64,000 nucleotides of DNA from Hygrophila difformis (GCA_030278955.1 JAOANR010000003.1:29341227-29405226); one strand, 5' to 3'; shown: positions 45,084-57,065, counted from the stretch's first letter. Notes: generated by a model not told the origin, from the sequence alone. Numbers and translations are program-made.

Positions 45084-45398
45084 GAGTGGCAAGCCTCGCT
45101 CGGGAACGTAAGCCCTCTTCCGACGAAGCTCGTCGAAATAGAAGTCCTGGGAGGCCATCGTATGGAAACGGAACCGATCATGCCGGCGAGGACGTACCTC
45201 GTAAGGGAGGCCCCTGAGCCTCGGCTCTCGCTCCTCGTCCTCCTCGGACTCACTGTCGTCATCGCCGCCGCTATCATCACTATCCGACATCCCCGGAGCG
45301 GCAGTGCTAGGGCCAGCAGCATCAAGTCGAGAAGCCCGTCTCTTGGCCCCCGGAAGGACCATAAGGAACGCCAAGATGAACCACAGAAAAAGAAACAT
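45084..45398 (-). pseudogene. N-terminal retroelement ORF fragment (duplicate of 20372-20686)
   Basis: Acidic DDSGGDDDSESEEDEE run and the RRKRAYVPERGL motif, cut by the F2 LTR end. Tentatively an ORF1-type plant retrotransposon protein; function unknown. Confidence 0.45.
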
Positions 45399-46312
45399 CC
45401 TGCGAACACCCAATATCAAGGGTAAGACTAATTTTCAACACATCAATTCACAAGCAAAAATACATAAAGACATCATAAATATGAAGTTCCAACGGGGAAA
45501 ATCTAGGAGGAATTTAGACCCAATAGTTTGCCAATACATATTGGGAGAGAATCAAACCAAGGAATGTGCCCAAACAAATTCAAAAACCCATTGTGGCATT
45601 CTGTCGAACACCTTGTGTGCGCAATAAATTAAGTTCAAAAATATGTTGTAAACACATGGCAACTAACCACAAAACCAAACAATTGCTTGAACAACAAATC
45701 ATAATCACAAGTGTCAACAAACAACACCAACGAAACCACTTTTACACCAATAACACCAACAAAATCGAAAATTTCATAGTTCCACTAAAAATCCAAGTTC
45801 TAGCAAGAAATTCCACAACTTAGGCTCATATATACATACCAATATTTCCTAAACAATAGAAATGACACCAAAGTACTACATACAACCATTAATTCGCGAG
45901 AATTAAGCCGAAAATGTCAAAACCCCAATTTACATGCCAAAACCCTAATTCCTCAATTCAATCAAATTCTAACAAATCAAGGCATAAAACTTGAAATTGA
46001 CAAGTGAAAATAGAAGATACATACCTTACAAAGAGAAATCGAAGTCGGAACTAGGAGAATCCGAGCACGAGGGGACGAATTTGAGAGGAAGTTGGGAGAA
46101 ATTTCGGAAGGGGAAAGGGGTGAATGGCTCGCGCCCCGCGCGAGCCCTATATTCTGCCCCTGGGGGCGCCGCGCGGACCCGGCGCGGTAAACCCCCAAAA
46201 CCCGCGCGGACCCCGCGCGGGTCAAGAAAAATAAAAAAAAAAAAAATAAAAAAAAATAATAATAAAAAAAAAATATAATAAAATAAAAAAAAAAAAAAAA
46301 ATAAAAATAATT
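45399..46312 (-). other. Leader region of the relic (duplicate of 20687-21600)
   Basis: Same candidate splice sites, CpG-rich hairpin (46126-46146) and A-rich tract. The A-rich tract (about 46220-46300) differs in length from the first copy. Confidence 0.4.
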
Positions 46313-46346
46313 TATTTACTCCTCTGCTCTACAAAATACGTGTGCA

Positions 46347-46829
46347 CCTAAGCGTGTGAAACGGCAAGACATAGAATTTCAAGTCGTAGATAAGGTCATG
46401 TTAAAGATATCACCGATGAAGGGGGTGATGCATTTTGGCAAACAAGGAAAGCTAAGTCCACGGAATATAGGACCTTATGAAATTCTAGTAAAAGTCGGGA
46501 ATCTAGCATATCTTCTAGTCTTACCGCCACAATTGGCTAGAGTTCACAATGTGTTCCACATATCACAATTGAGGAAGTATGTGCACGATCCGACCCATGT
46601 ACTCCAACCGGAAGGAATTAAATTGGATGATGACTTGAGCTATGAGGAAATTCCGGTACAATTACTCGATGTTAAGGAGAGAGTAACAAGGAACAAAACT
46701 GTAAGGTTAGTCAAGGTCTTGTGGTCCAACCACGAAATGGAGACGGCAACCTGGGAATTGGAAGCCAACATGCGACAACGTTACCCTACCCTCTTCCAAA
46801 ACGACCGGACCACAGTTATGGGAACATAA
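46347..46829 (+). CDS. Integrase C-terminus with chromodomain, F2 chromovirus (copy 2)
   Basis: Same fragment as 21640-22122, with GPY/F (NIGPYEILVK), HNVFHISQLRKY and chromodomain (LVKVLWSNHE), and one substitution (KERV for KERL). The frame is truncated upstream and its stop lies in hairpin A (46813-46832). It is followed by the PPT and LTR copy j. Confidence 0.9.
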   Translation, partial: PKRVKRQDIEFQVVDKVMLKISPMKGVMHFGKQGKLSPRNIGPYEILVKVGNLAYLLVLPPQLARVHNVFHISQLRKYVHDPTHVLQPEGIKLDDDLSYEEIPVQLLDVKERVTRNKTVRLVKVLWSNHEMETATWELEANMRQRYPTLFQNDRTTVMGT

Positions 46830-46852
46830 CTGTATTCTTAAGGGGGGGAGGC

Positions 46853-49800
46853 TGTAACACCCGAGGAAAACCAAATTCAAATTGTTTTGAACTACGTAAT
46901 GACTTGATCCCTTCACAGGGTACGTAGGCAACTTGGAAATTTCAATTCTGGGTTCAGTCAAACAAAAAAACCAAACAATAATCAAACAATAATCAAACAA
47001 CAAACGACGATCAACAATCGAACAATAATTCAATAACACAATATCGCAAATAGTAAACAAAAAGGACCATAACTCTTCGCGCGAGAAAATCCGAAGCACA
47101 ACTTCGGGGACGAAGTTGATTCTTAAGGGGGGGAGAATGTAACACCCCAGATTTTTATCAACGTCCAAGGGAATAAAATTTATTCCGATCAATGTCGAAA
47201 TATATCCGAGAAGAAGAAAATAATTTATCACAATAAATTATTGCTCGGAAATGAAACGCCGATAGATTTAAATTCAAAATGGAATAAAAGAGACATTCCA
47301 TGAATTGAGTAAAAATAATTGGAGTTAAGTTCATGAAGGAAAAGAATTTTAATTCCAAGAACCCGTGAAGTCGAAAGAAATTTAATGATACAAGTTATTG
47401 CACGGGAATCAAAAGACGGCGAATTGAAAGCCGACGAAACCGAGACCGACGGACTTTGAGCCGAGATAAATTTAAGATAAGAATTTATGATCCGAGAATG
47501 ACCCGAAAAATCAAGCCCGAAACCGTAGGAGGATAGAAGTCCGAAAGAGAGGAGGAAAAGCACGACGGATCGCACGACCCCGCCCGGACCGAAGTCCAGG
47601 CGAGAGTGGCGCGCACCCGGCGCGGGGTTTAGCCAAACAGCGCGCCAACCCCGCGCCATTCACGCGGCGACGTTTGTCGCGTTTTGGGTGGCGCGCACCC
47701 GGCGCGGCTTTTGGCCGATTCGCGCGCCAACCCCGCGCCAACGTCCTGACAGCAGCCATTGTCGCGTTTTGGCGACTTTCTTGCCATATTCCTTGACCCC
47801 AACGCGAGAATCTTGCTTGGTCACGGGGGAGGCATCTTTTGGACGTCATTGGTTGTCCATAACACTCCATTTTCAGTCATCAAACACCCCAAGTTCCTCC
47901 CAAACTCTCCAAAAACTCTCCCTAAGCCAAACACCTTCCGGCGAACTTCCGGCGAATTTTCCGGCAATCAAATCCTACCAAGGTAGTGTGGAGATCAAGG
48001 ATTTGCAGACATTGGATTGTTGGTAAGGTGTCAATCAAGTTTCCTTATTGCTTTAAGATCATAATCAACCTTCTAACTTACGGATCTTTACTTGCAAACA
48101 CGTTCGTAGCCAAAGGAGAAGAAGAACGTGTTGCGTAGATTCGTTCGTGGCGATTTTGGATAGATCGATCAACCTTAGAACGTTCAAGGAACTCACTCAC
48201 TGTAAGTTAATAACTTACATATCAATACGGGTGGTTTAAAGACATCCGAAACATTGGATCTTAAACGAAACGTTAAAATCAAACCTAAAAACCCCAATCT
48301 ACGTATTTTCTGAAATCCGAGCAAAACTCTTACTTCGAGCGTTCAAACCTGAAAACTCAAAACTAAGATTTTGATCCTAAGATCTTCAGCTATGTTGTGT
48401 AAAAATTTCAGAATTTTTCATCAAGTTTTGATACCCCAAATCAAGTCGGACATATTCTGCGTTTTTAAGAACTTTCAAAAATTTACAGATTTCTTAACCG
48501 AACTTGATGAGCATATTTCTATCATTTCTAGTCCGAACCAATCTTCATGATCTAAACAAAAGTTATAGATCTATGAGTCTTGAATACCTCTGTAAAATTT
48601 CATGCATTTTCATCAAGTTTTAATACCCCAAATCGAATCGGACATATTCTGCGTTTTAAAGAATTTTCAAAGGTTCACAGATTTCTTAACCGAACTTGAT
48701 GAGCATATTTCTATCATTTCTAGTCCGATCCAATCTTTGAGTTCTAAACAAAAGTTGCATATAATCATGTCTAGTATGTGCATATAAAATTTCAGAATTT
48801 TTGAAGCTCATTTGTTATGTTAAAAAGTCAAATCTTTGAGATGTGTCAAACCTGAATCCTGACAGCATACTATTTGAGTAGAAAACTTGATTTTTGACAT
48901 GCTTCCCATCGTTTTTACGAAAAACTTAAAACATGAAAGTTGTTCATTGGGATGTTTTTGAGCTACTGTGAAAATTTCAGATCAATCGCCTAAGAGATGG
49001 ATTTTTAAACTGAAAAGGCGTAAACTGTGACATCGATCGATTTTTGAAATCTTTTAAACAACGATCGAAATCTTGTGATACGATAAAGCTATATTTTTGA
49101 AAATCCCGTTACACTAAAGTTGAAACAATATCGGTTACATAAAATCAGGGGGTGAGTGCTCTGCAGGGTGCCCTCCTAATTGTTCATTTTGTGCCAAAAC
49201 GGCAATGATTATTACGCGCGAAAGATCGACAAAACAGCATCTTATATCTTGGCCTATCCTCTCGAGTGTATCCGTATGGGTTACTCGAGGCTCGACGGAG
49301 CGGTACTGGATATGGCATATTTGGTCACAAGAGACCAACTGCCTACCCTCTCGAGTGTATCCGTATGGGTTACTCGAGGCTCGACGGAGTGGTACTGGGT
49401 ATGGCGTATAGGCTGCGGCCGCCGGATTACCGGCTAAAATGACATGTTACTTATGAAATTGGCTGAGGCCGCCGGATCACCGGCTAACTGTTACTATCGA
49501 TATTGGCTGTTATTATTTTGGGCCTATCCTCTCGGGTGTATCCGTATGGGTTACTCGAGGCTCGACGGAGCGGTACTGGATATGGCGTATTTGGTCACAA
49601 GAGACCAACTGCCTACCCTCTCGAGTGTATCCGTATGGGTTACTCGAGGCTCGACGGAGTGGTACTGGGTATGGCGTATAGGCTGCGGCCGCCGGATCAC
49701 CGGCTAAAATGACATGTTACTTATGAACTTGGCTGAGGCCGCCGGATCACCGGCTATCTATTGTTGAGATGATGGCGTAACGGGAAATATATTAAAAAGC

Positions 49801-50501
49801 TTAGATTTTATGAAATTGGCTGCGGCCGCCGGATTGCCGGCTAAATTTAAATATCGTTTGATGATGGCGTATCGGGGAGAATTTTAAAAGCTCAAATTTT
49901 TATTTACTTACTTACAGCATTAATCATGTTTTTAAATCATGTCTTAAATAATTGCCCATGCTTGAGTTTTAAATTATGAAATTTAAATGTGTCTTTAAAG
50001 TATGCATTATCTTCGCATTTTTTTTTAAATGTTTTTATGCATGGCAAAGAGTTTTATCTTAATTACTAAAAATCTAACCCCTTTATTGCTACGTAAGGAT
50101 TAACTTACTCAGTATTTTATAATACTGATAAAAACCGTTGTTCATTTTTTTTTCTGTTACAGAGTACGGAGCATGATCACTCATTGGGGGATCATTTGGA
50201 TACTTAATTATTTATTTTACATGACTTGCATGAACGGGTCTGTTTAACCCGTGGTATGGCCATGTCGGCCCTATATTTCAAATTCCGCTGCATACACTTT
50301 ACTTCCGCTGCGTACTTAATATATTTTCGCTGCAACTCTGATGTAGTATTTTTAAATTATCTATGAATGGGCTACTTGAATATTTTAAATTCTGAAAAAC
50401 CATAGCCTTGCATCTCTTTAGTGAGCTCGGAGAAACCGTGTCTTGCTAGGGAGGTGTGGCGGTGGCATCCCGGCCTGGGTTACCAAATCCGGGGTGTTAC
50501 A
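46853..50501 (+). mobile_element. F2 LTR copy j, complete (3649 bp)
   Basis: The only uninterrupted plus-strand F2 LTR: it starts TGTAACACCCGAGG after the PPT and ends ATCCGGGGTGTTACA. It contains the second LTR-start cassette (47138), the CpG-rich module, a possible leader intron (GTAAGT at 48202 to TTTTTCTGTTACAG at 50162), repeats of about 190 bp (48310-49035), the 89-bp array (49253-49708) and five 25-bp motifs. No PBS follows; it abuts another integrase fragment at 50502. Confidence 0.92.
49253..49708. repeat. 89-bp minisatellite (F2 copy j)
   Basis: Four units in the same 270-bp higher-order arrangement as copy c. Confidence 0.9.
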
Positions 50502-50927
50502 AAGATATCACCGATGAAGGGGGTGATGCATTTTGGCAAACAAGGAAAGCTAAGTCCACGGAATATAGGACCTTATGAAATTCTAGTAAAAGTCGGGAAT
50601 CTAGCATATCTTCTAGTCTTACCGCCACAATTGGCTAGAGTTCACAATGTGTTCCACATATCACAATTGAGGAAGTATGTGCACGATCCGACCCATGTAC
50701 TCCAACCGGAAGGAATTAAATTGGATGATGACTTGAGCTATGAGGAAATTCCGGTACAATTACTCGATGTTAAGGAGAGAGTAACAAGGAACAAAACTGT
50801 AAGGTTAGTCAAGGTCTTGTGGTCCAACCACGAAATGGAGACGGCAACCTGGGAATTGGAAGCCAACATGCGACAACGTTACCCTACCCTCTTCCAAAAC
50901 GACCGGACCACAGTTATGGGAACATAA
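50502..50927 (+). CDS. Integrase C-terminus with chromodomain, F2 chromovirus (copy 3)
   Basis: Begins at KISPMKGVMHFGK directly after the end of LTR copy j and continues through GPY/F and the chromodomain to the same stop, identical to copy 2 over its length. The open frame upstream (from 50421, MSSEKPCLARE) is LTR sequence read through. The junction makes a 4098-bp direct repeat with 46407-50501. Confidence 0.88.
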   Translation, partial: KISPMKGVMHFGKQGKLSPRNIGPYEILVKVGNLAYLLVLPPQLARVHNVFHISQLRKYVHDPTHVLQPEGIKLDDDLSYEEIPVQLLDVKERVTRNKTVRLVKVLWSNHEMETATWELEANMRQRYPTLFQNDRTTVMGT

Positions 50928-50950
50928 CTGTATTCTTAAGGGGGGGAGGC
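50911..50950 (+). promoter_or_regulatory. Hairpin A and polypurine tract (before copy k)
   Basis: Same as 22106-22145. Confidence 0.85.
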
Positions 50951-52829
50951 TGTAACACCCGAGGAAAACCAAATTCAAATTGTTTTGAACTACGTAATGA
51001 CTTGATCCCTTCACAGGGTACGTAGGCAACTTGGAAATTTCAATTCTGGGTTCAGTCAAACAAAAAAACCAAACAATAATCAAACAATAATCAAACAACA
51101 AACGACGATCAACAATCGAACAATAATTCAATAACACAATATCGCAAATAGTAAACAAAAAGGACCATAACTCTTCGCGCGAGAAAATCCGAAGCACAAC
51201 TTCGGGGACGAAGTTGATTCTTAAGGGGGGGAGAATGTAACACCCCAGATTTTTATCAACGTCCAAGGGAATAAAATTTATTCCGATCAATGTCGAAATA
51301 TATCCGAGAAGAAGAAAATAATTTATCACAATAAATTATTGCTCGGAAATGAAACGCCGATAGATTTAAATTCAAAATGGAATAAAAGAGACATTCCATG
51401 AATTGAGTAAAAATAATTGGAGTTAAGTTCATGAAGGAAAAGAATTTTAATTCCAAGAACCCGTGAAGTCGAAAGAAATTTAATGATACAAGTTATTGCA
51501 CGGGAATCAAAAGACGGCGAATTGAAAGCCGACGAAACCGAGACCGACGGACTTTGAGCTGAGATAAATTTAAGATAAGAATTTATGATCCGAGAATGAC
51601 CCGAAAAATCAAGCCCGAAACCGTAGGAGGATAGAAGTCCGAAAGAGAGGAGGAAAAGCACGACGGATCGCACGACCCCGCCCGGACCGAAGTCCAGGCG
51701 AGAGTGGCGCGCACCCGGCGCGGGGTTTAGCCAAACAGCGCGCCAACCCCGCGCCATTCACGCGGCGACGTTTGTCGCGTTTTGGGTGGCGCGCACCCGG
51801 CGCGGCTTTTGGCCGATTCGCGCGCCAACCCCGCGCCAACGTCCTGACAGCAGCCATTGTCGCGTTTTGGCGACTTTCTTGCCATATTCCTTGACCCCAA
51901 CGCGAGAATCTTGCTTGGTCACGGGGGAGGCATCTTTTGGACGTCATTGGTTGTCCATAACACTCCATTTTCAGTCATCAAACACCCCAAGTTCCTCCCA
52001 AACTCTCCAAAAACTCTCCCTAAGCCAAACACCTTCCGGCGAACTTCCGGCGAATTTTCCGGCAATCAAATCCTACCAAGGTAGTGTGGAGATCAAGGAT
52101 TTGCAGACATTGGATTGTTGGTAAGGTGTCAATCAAGTTTCCTTATTGCTTTAAGATCATAATCAACCTTCTAACTTACGGATCTTTACTTGCAAACACG
52201 TTCGTAGCCAAAGGAGAAGAAGAACGTGTTGCGTAGATTCGTTCGTGGCGATTTTGGACAGATCGATCAACCTTAGAACGTTCAAGGAACTCACTCACTG
52301 TAAGTTAATAACTTACATATCAATACGGGTGGTTTAAAGACATCCGAAACATTGGATCTTAAACGAAACGTTAAAATCAAACCTAAAAACCCCAATCTAC
52401 GTATTTTCTGAAATCCGAGCAAAACTCTTACTTCGAGCGTTCAAACCTGAAAACTCAAAACTAAGATTTTGATCCTAAGATCTTCAGCTATGTTGTGTAA
52501 AAATTTCAGAATTTTTCATCAAGTTTTGATACCCCAAATCAAGTCGGACATATTCTGCGTTTTTAAGAACTTTCAAAAATTTACAGATTTCTTAACCGAA
52601 CTTGATGAGCATATTTCTATCATTTCTAGTCCAAACCAATCTTCATGATCTAAACAAAAGTTATAGATCTATGAGTCTTGAATACCTCTGTAAAATTTCA
52701 TGCATTTTCATCAAGTTTTAATACCCCAAATCGAATCGGACATATTCTGCGTTTTAAAGAATTTTCAAAGGTTCACAGATTTCTTAACCGAACTTGATGA
52801 GCATATTTCTATCATTTCTAGTCCGATCC
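50951..52829 (+). mobile_element. F2 LTR copy k, left part (interrupted by LARD2)
   Basis: Same as copy c/j from the U3 start through part of the repeats of about 190 bp. It stops at GTCC-GATCC, where LARD2 is inserted. The LTR resumes at 60559. Confidence 0.9.
52825..52829. repeat. Target-site duplication GATCC, left
   Basis: Repeated at 60559-60563. Uninterrupted sites at 24019-24023 and 48727-48731 carry GATCC once. Confidence 0.93.
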
Positions 52830-53559
52830 TGTAACACCCCGGTTTTGGTAACCCAGGCCGGGATGCCACCGCCACACCTCCCTAGCAAGACACGGTTTCT
52901 CCGAGCTCACTAAAGAGATGCAAGGCTATGGTTTTTCAGAATTAAAAATATTCAAACAGCCCATTCATAAATAATTTAAAAATAATACATCAAAGTTGCA
53001 GCGGAAATATAAGTTGTGCAGCGGAAATAAAGTATAAGGGCCAACCTGGCCAAAACACGGGTTAAACAGGCCCGTTCATGCAAGTCGTAATTAAATGCAG
53101 GGATTTAAAATAAAGATTTCCCCTAATGTTCCCATGTATGCATATGACGATGCATATTCTTCGTACTCTGTAAGAAAAAGGAGATATATGGTTTGGGTCA
53201 GCAAAAACGCGCTGAGTAAGTTAACACATAGCATGGGTTAGGGGTTTCAAAGCCTTTAATTAAATTTAATAAAAACATTTCAACAATATTTAATTTAGCC
53301 GGCAATCCGGCGGCCGCAGCCAATTTCATAAAATCTAAGCTTTTTAATATATTTCCCGTTACGCCATCATCTCAACAATATATCATTTAGCCGGTGATCC
53401 GGCGGCCGCAGCCAATATCAAAAGTATCATTTAGCCGGTGATCCGGCGGCCTCAGCCAATTTCAAAAATATCACTTCTCAAAATATTTTTCGTTTCTTTT
53501 ATAGTTCACCATTCACCAGGGCTCTTGTGACCGCAATCCTCATAACCAATATTTCCGCA

Positions 53560-53705
53560 GGAAATCATACAATCGCCCTTGGGGAATCTAACCCGCAAGA
53601 ACTCAATACATCCTGGGGAATCTAACCCGCAGGAAAACATACAATCGCCCTTGGGGAATCTAACCCGCAAGAACTCAAATACATCATTGGGAATCAAACC
53701 CGCAT
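53560..53705. repeat. Minisatellite of about 36 bp, four units (LARD2 3' LTR)
   Basis: GGGGAATCTAACCCGCA recurs at 53581, 53615 and 53653, and in variant form near 53689, with alternate units more alike (72-bp pairs). It occupies the same position as the 29-bp array in copy b, with matching flanks. Confidence 0.85.
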
Positions 53706-55424
53706 GAATCATATTGATGATGTCAAACTTGGTCACAAGTCCCCAATGTTTCAAAAGAATTCTTTTAAGAAAATGTTTTTATTTGGTGTAACGGGATTTT
53801 TCAAAAGTATAGATATATCGTATTTCAACGTCTCGCCCATTTGTTTAGAAATTTCAAAATCTCTTTGATTTAAAAATCATTTGGCGTCACAGTTTGCGCC
53901 TTTTTGCTTTAAAAATCCATTTCTTAGGCGATTGTTCTGAAATTTGTACAGTAGCTCAAAAACATCCCAACGAACAACTTTTGTGTTTTAAGTTTTTCGG
54001 AAAAACGATGGGAAGCATGTCAAAAATCAAGTTTTCTACAGAAACAAAAAGCTGTCAGGATTCAGGTTTGACAACGTTAAAAGATTTGACTTTTTATCAT
54101 ATCAAATGGACTCCAAAAATTCTGAAATTTTACAGACACATACTAGACTTGATTTCCAACAACTTTTGTTTAGAACGCAAAGATTAGTTCGGGCTAGAAA
54201 TGATAGGAATAAGCTCCTCAAGATCGGTTATGAAATCTGTCATCCTTTGAAAATTCTTAAAGACGCAGAATATGTCCGATACAATTTGGGGTATCAAAAC
54301 TTGATGAAAATCTCTGAAATTTTTACACAATATAGATTAAGATCTTTGGATCAAAATCTTAGTTTTGAGTTTTCAGGTTTGAACACTCGAAGTAATAGAA
54401 ATATGCTCATCAAGTTTGGTTATGAAATCTGTCAAGGTTCGTGAATTTGGTTCTAACGCAGATCGGATCGGCTCAGATTCGGAGGCTCAAATCTCAACGA
54501 AAAATTCTAAAAACTTACAGTAATGTTCTAAACTCATAGATCTACAATTCTTATGTTCAACACCAATCCTAGATCGGCCTAGATCCAAGGTCAAAATAAC
54601 CAACAAGTTTGAATAAAGAATCTATCACTATTTCAAGATCTAAGTCGATGGCAGGTCTGTTCATGGTCGTTTTCGGATACCAAAACACGATGAAAAATTA
54701 TGAAATTTTTACCGATAAAAAGACAATTTGTGAAAATATTTCCGAAACAAATATTAATTTGATTATATTGCAAATTCAATAATTAAATGTAAAAATATTT
54801 ATCAAAATCTAAATTAACTTTGCTGGAACAATTGGAAAGTGCCAGTGGATATCTTAGGAATGTTTTTCATGTTTTGGGTTTTTCCGTTTGAAGACTTTTA
54901 AGGGTTCGAAAAATTCATACGAAAACGCTGCGCCGGGGGTTTTTCTTGTTGACAGATTTTAGAGTTTTTAAAACTCTATGTTTGGTTGCATTTTAAGTCA
55001 CCCAAAACCATAGTAAGGTTAACTTACAGTGGGGATGATGTTTAGGAGGTCACGGGGTTGTCCGGAATCCACGGGATGTCACGAACGAATCTCCTCCACC
55101 CGATTTATTCTTCCTTTGGCTCCGATTTGTATTTGAATATGAAGATTCGTAAGTTAGGATGATGGTTATGATCTTAAAACCATAAGGAAACTTGATTTAC
55201 ATCTTACCAACAATACAAAGCTTGCAATCCTTGATCTACACACTTCCTCGGTCGGATTTGGTTGCCGGAAATTCGCCGGAAAGTCGCCGGAAGGTAAGAA
55301 TTTGGTGGATTTGGTTTTTGGGAGAGTTTGGGATGAAGAAGGGATGATAATGGCTGATAATGGGGTGTTGGGGGATGAATTTTGGCCATAAAAGGGACAA
55401 AATCCGACAATAGTGCGGCTGTTA

Positions 55425-55470
55425 CAGTAGTGCTACAGTACTGCTACAGTAGCCGCACATGCTACAGTAA
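55425..55470. repeat. CTACAGTA short repeat cluster
   Basis: TACAGTA recurs five times in 46 bp, next to a T run whose length differs between the two LARD2 LTRs. Also at 59656-59707. Confidence 0.8.
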
Positions 55471-55700
55471 CTTTTTAATTTTTTTTTTTTTTTTTTTTTT
55501 AAATATTAAGATTCCTTATCTACAAAAATAAAAATCATAATGTGGGAATTATCCGTGATTGTTGGGACAATTCGATAAACTCGTTTCGAGTTGCTATCTT
55601 TCGATAAATAATAAATTCCGCTCTCTCGGAATTATTTCGGTTTAAATCCAATTCTTTATTTTTGGATTTAAATTTTCGATCGCGATTTCTCGGGTATTAC

Positions 55701-55740
55701 AATCTACCCTTCTTAAGAATCAACTTCGACCCCGAAGTTG
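55701..55740 (-). promoter_or_regulatory. Innermost former LTR start in LARD2 LTR
   Basis: Minus strand hairpin CAACTTCG-GGGT-CGAAGTTG (55740-55721), decayed purine tract CTTAAGAAGGGTAGAT, then TGTAATACCCGAG. Confidence 0.75.
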
Positions 55741-56043
55741 CGCGACTTATTGATCGATTGATTGATTGCGATTGTATCATTAAATTTCTTCCGACTTCAC
55801 AGGTTCTTGGAATTAAAATTCTTTTCCTTCTTGTATTTAATTCCAATTATCTTGACTCAGTTCATGGAATGTCTTCGGGCTTCCTTTCCCTCTTTTATTC
55901 CATTTTGAATTTGAATCTATCGGCGTTTTATTTCCGAGCAATAATTTATTGTGATAAATTATTTTCTTCTTCTCGGAGATATTTCGACATTGATCGGAAT
56001 AAATTTTATTCCTTTGGACGATGATAAAAATCTGGGGTATTAC

Positions 56044-56083
56044 AGTCTACCCCCCTTAAGAATCAACTTCGTCCTCGAAGTTG
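56044..56083 (-). promoter_or_regulatory. Middle former LTR start in LARD2 LTR
   Basis: Minus strand hairpin CAACTTCG-AGGA-CGAAGTTG (56083-56064), CTTAAGGGGGGTAGAC, then TGTAATACCCCAG. Confidence 0.8.
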
Positions 56084-56326
56084 TGTTTCGGCTTTTCTCG
56101 CGCTAAGAGTTAGGGTCCTTTTGTTTACTATTTGCGATATTGTGTTATTGAATTATTGTTCGATTGTTGATTATTTGTTTGACTGAACCCAGAATTGAAA
56201 TTTCCAAGTTGCCTACGTACCCCGTGAAGGGATCAAGTCATTACGTAGTTCAAAAAAAATTTATTTGGGATACAAAATATTCGAGTTTCGAATTTAAATG
56301 CTTATGCATTCTTACGGGGTATTACA

Positions 56327-57065
56327 TCCTCCCCCCCTTAAGATTACAGTTATGTCCCCATAACTGCCTATGTATTATTCACAACCAGGTTCGGGTATCA
56401 TCGCATATGATCCTTCCTCAGTTTTCTTCTAGGTGCCATTTCTGTCATTAAGCACGCGAAGATGAGTTCCTAAGTGAATCAAGATCTAGGACTAAGGCAA
56501 CGTTAGTCTTAAGTTAGCGCTTCTAAGCCAAGACTCAAGGTCATGTCGAGTTCTGAGGTAGGACTGTTTCTTATCACCGATAATTCACATAAAAAGAGTT
56601 AGTGTAAATATTTATGTATGCATATGCATGTGTGATCTCCCCCAAAAAAAATTTTATGCATGCATTTGTTTATCCATGGGTTTTAAAAATAAATTTATTC
56701 CATGGATAGGTTAAAATAAGGATAAAAGGTTTGGGCCACTATATTGGGCCGAAAGAAAATTATTTGGGCTTTAAATAAAAACAAGGCTATTGGGCCAAAA
56801 TAATTTCTTAGGCTTCTAAAAAAAATTTGGGCTAAAAATTTGGGCTTTAACTTCAAAATAATAATTGGGCTCTTTGAAATATACTACTAGTTTATAAATG
56901 ATAACTTTAAAAATAATAATCTTGAAAATAATAGTTTTAAAAAAAATAATCCGGGCTCTTTAAAATAGTAGTTTTAAAATATTCCGGGCTCTGATACCAA
57001 CTTTGGTATCAGATATTTTCTTTAAAATAAATAGCTTTAAAATAGTCTGGGCTCTGATACCAACT
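56327..57065 (-). mobile_element. LARD2 internal domain (739 bp, non-coding)
   Basis: PPT and hairpin A (56347-56366) at one end, PBS at the other. Between them lie an AT-rich stretch, many TGGGCC/GGGCTTT words (56720-57060) and a second, palindromic PBS-like copy. No open frame worth calling. Confidence 0.9.
56989..57063 (-). promoter_or_regulatory. Primer-binding site (57051-57062) and upstream PBS-like palindrome
   Basis: TGGTATCAGAGC (minus) lies three bases from the LTR end at 57066. A second copy at 56989-57000 is part of the palindrome CTGATACCAA-CT-TTGGTATCAG (56991-57012), about 62 bp away. Confidence 0.85.

Larger units (their letters stand above)
36889..50145 (+). repeat. 13-kb direct segmental duplication, right copy
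   Basis: Partner of 12318-25437. The left breakpoint is at CCCGTTCATGCAAG and the right one is at GTTCAT, so both ends use the same short word. Confidence 0.93.
52830..56326 (-). mobile_element. LARD2 3' LTR (F2 LTR copy l, 3497 bp)
   Basis: U3 start TGTAATACCCCGTAAG at 56326 and end ACCGGGGTGTTACA at 52830 (minus). Two further LTR-start cassettes lie inside, at 56044 and 55701 (minus). It contains repeats of about 190 bp (53890-54975), a minisatellite of about 36 bp, a CTACAGTA cluster (55425-55470) and a T run (about 55480-55500). No gene. Confidence 0.93.

Noticed and set aside
46853..50501. Copy j as the 5' LTR of an intact element
   Set aside because: There is no PBS after its end, and the following sequence is an integrase fragment rather than leader or gag.
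53506..53754. 82-codon minus-strand frame with FLRVRFPKGDCM repeats
   Set aside because: It follows the array of about 36 bp; no family, and present only because two 36-bp units preserve the frame.
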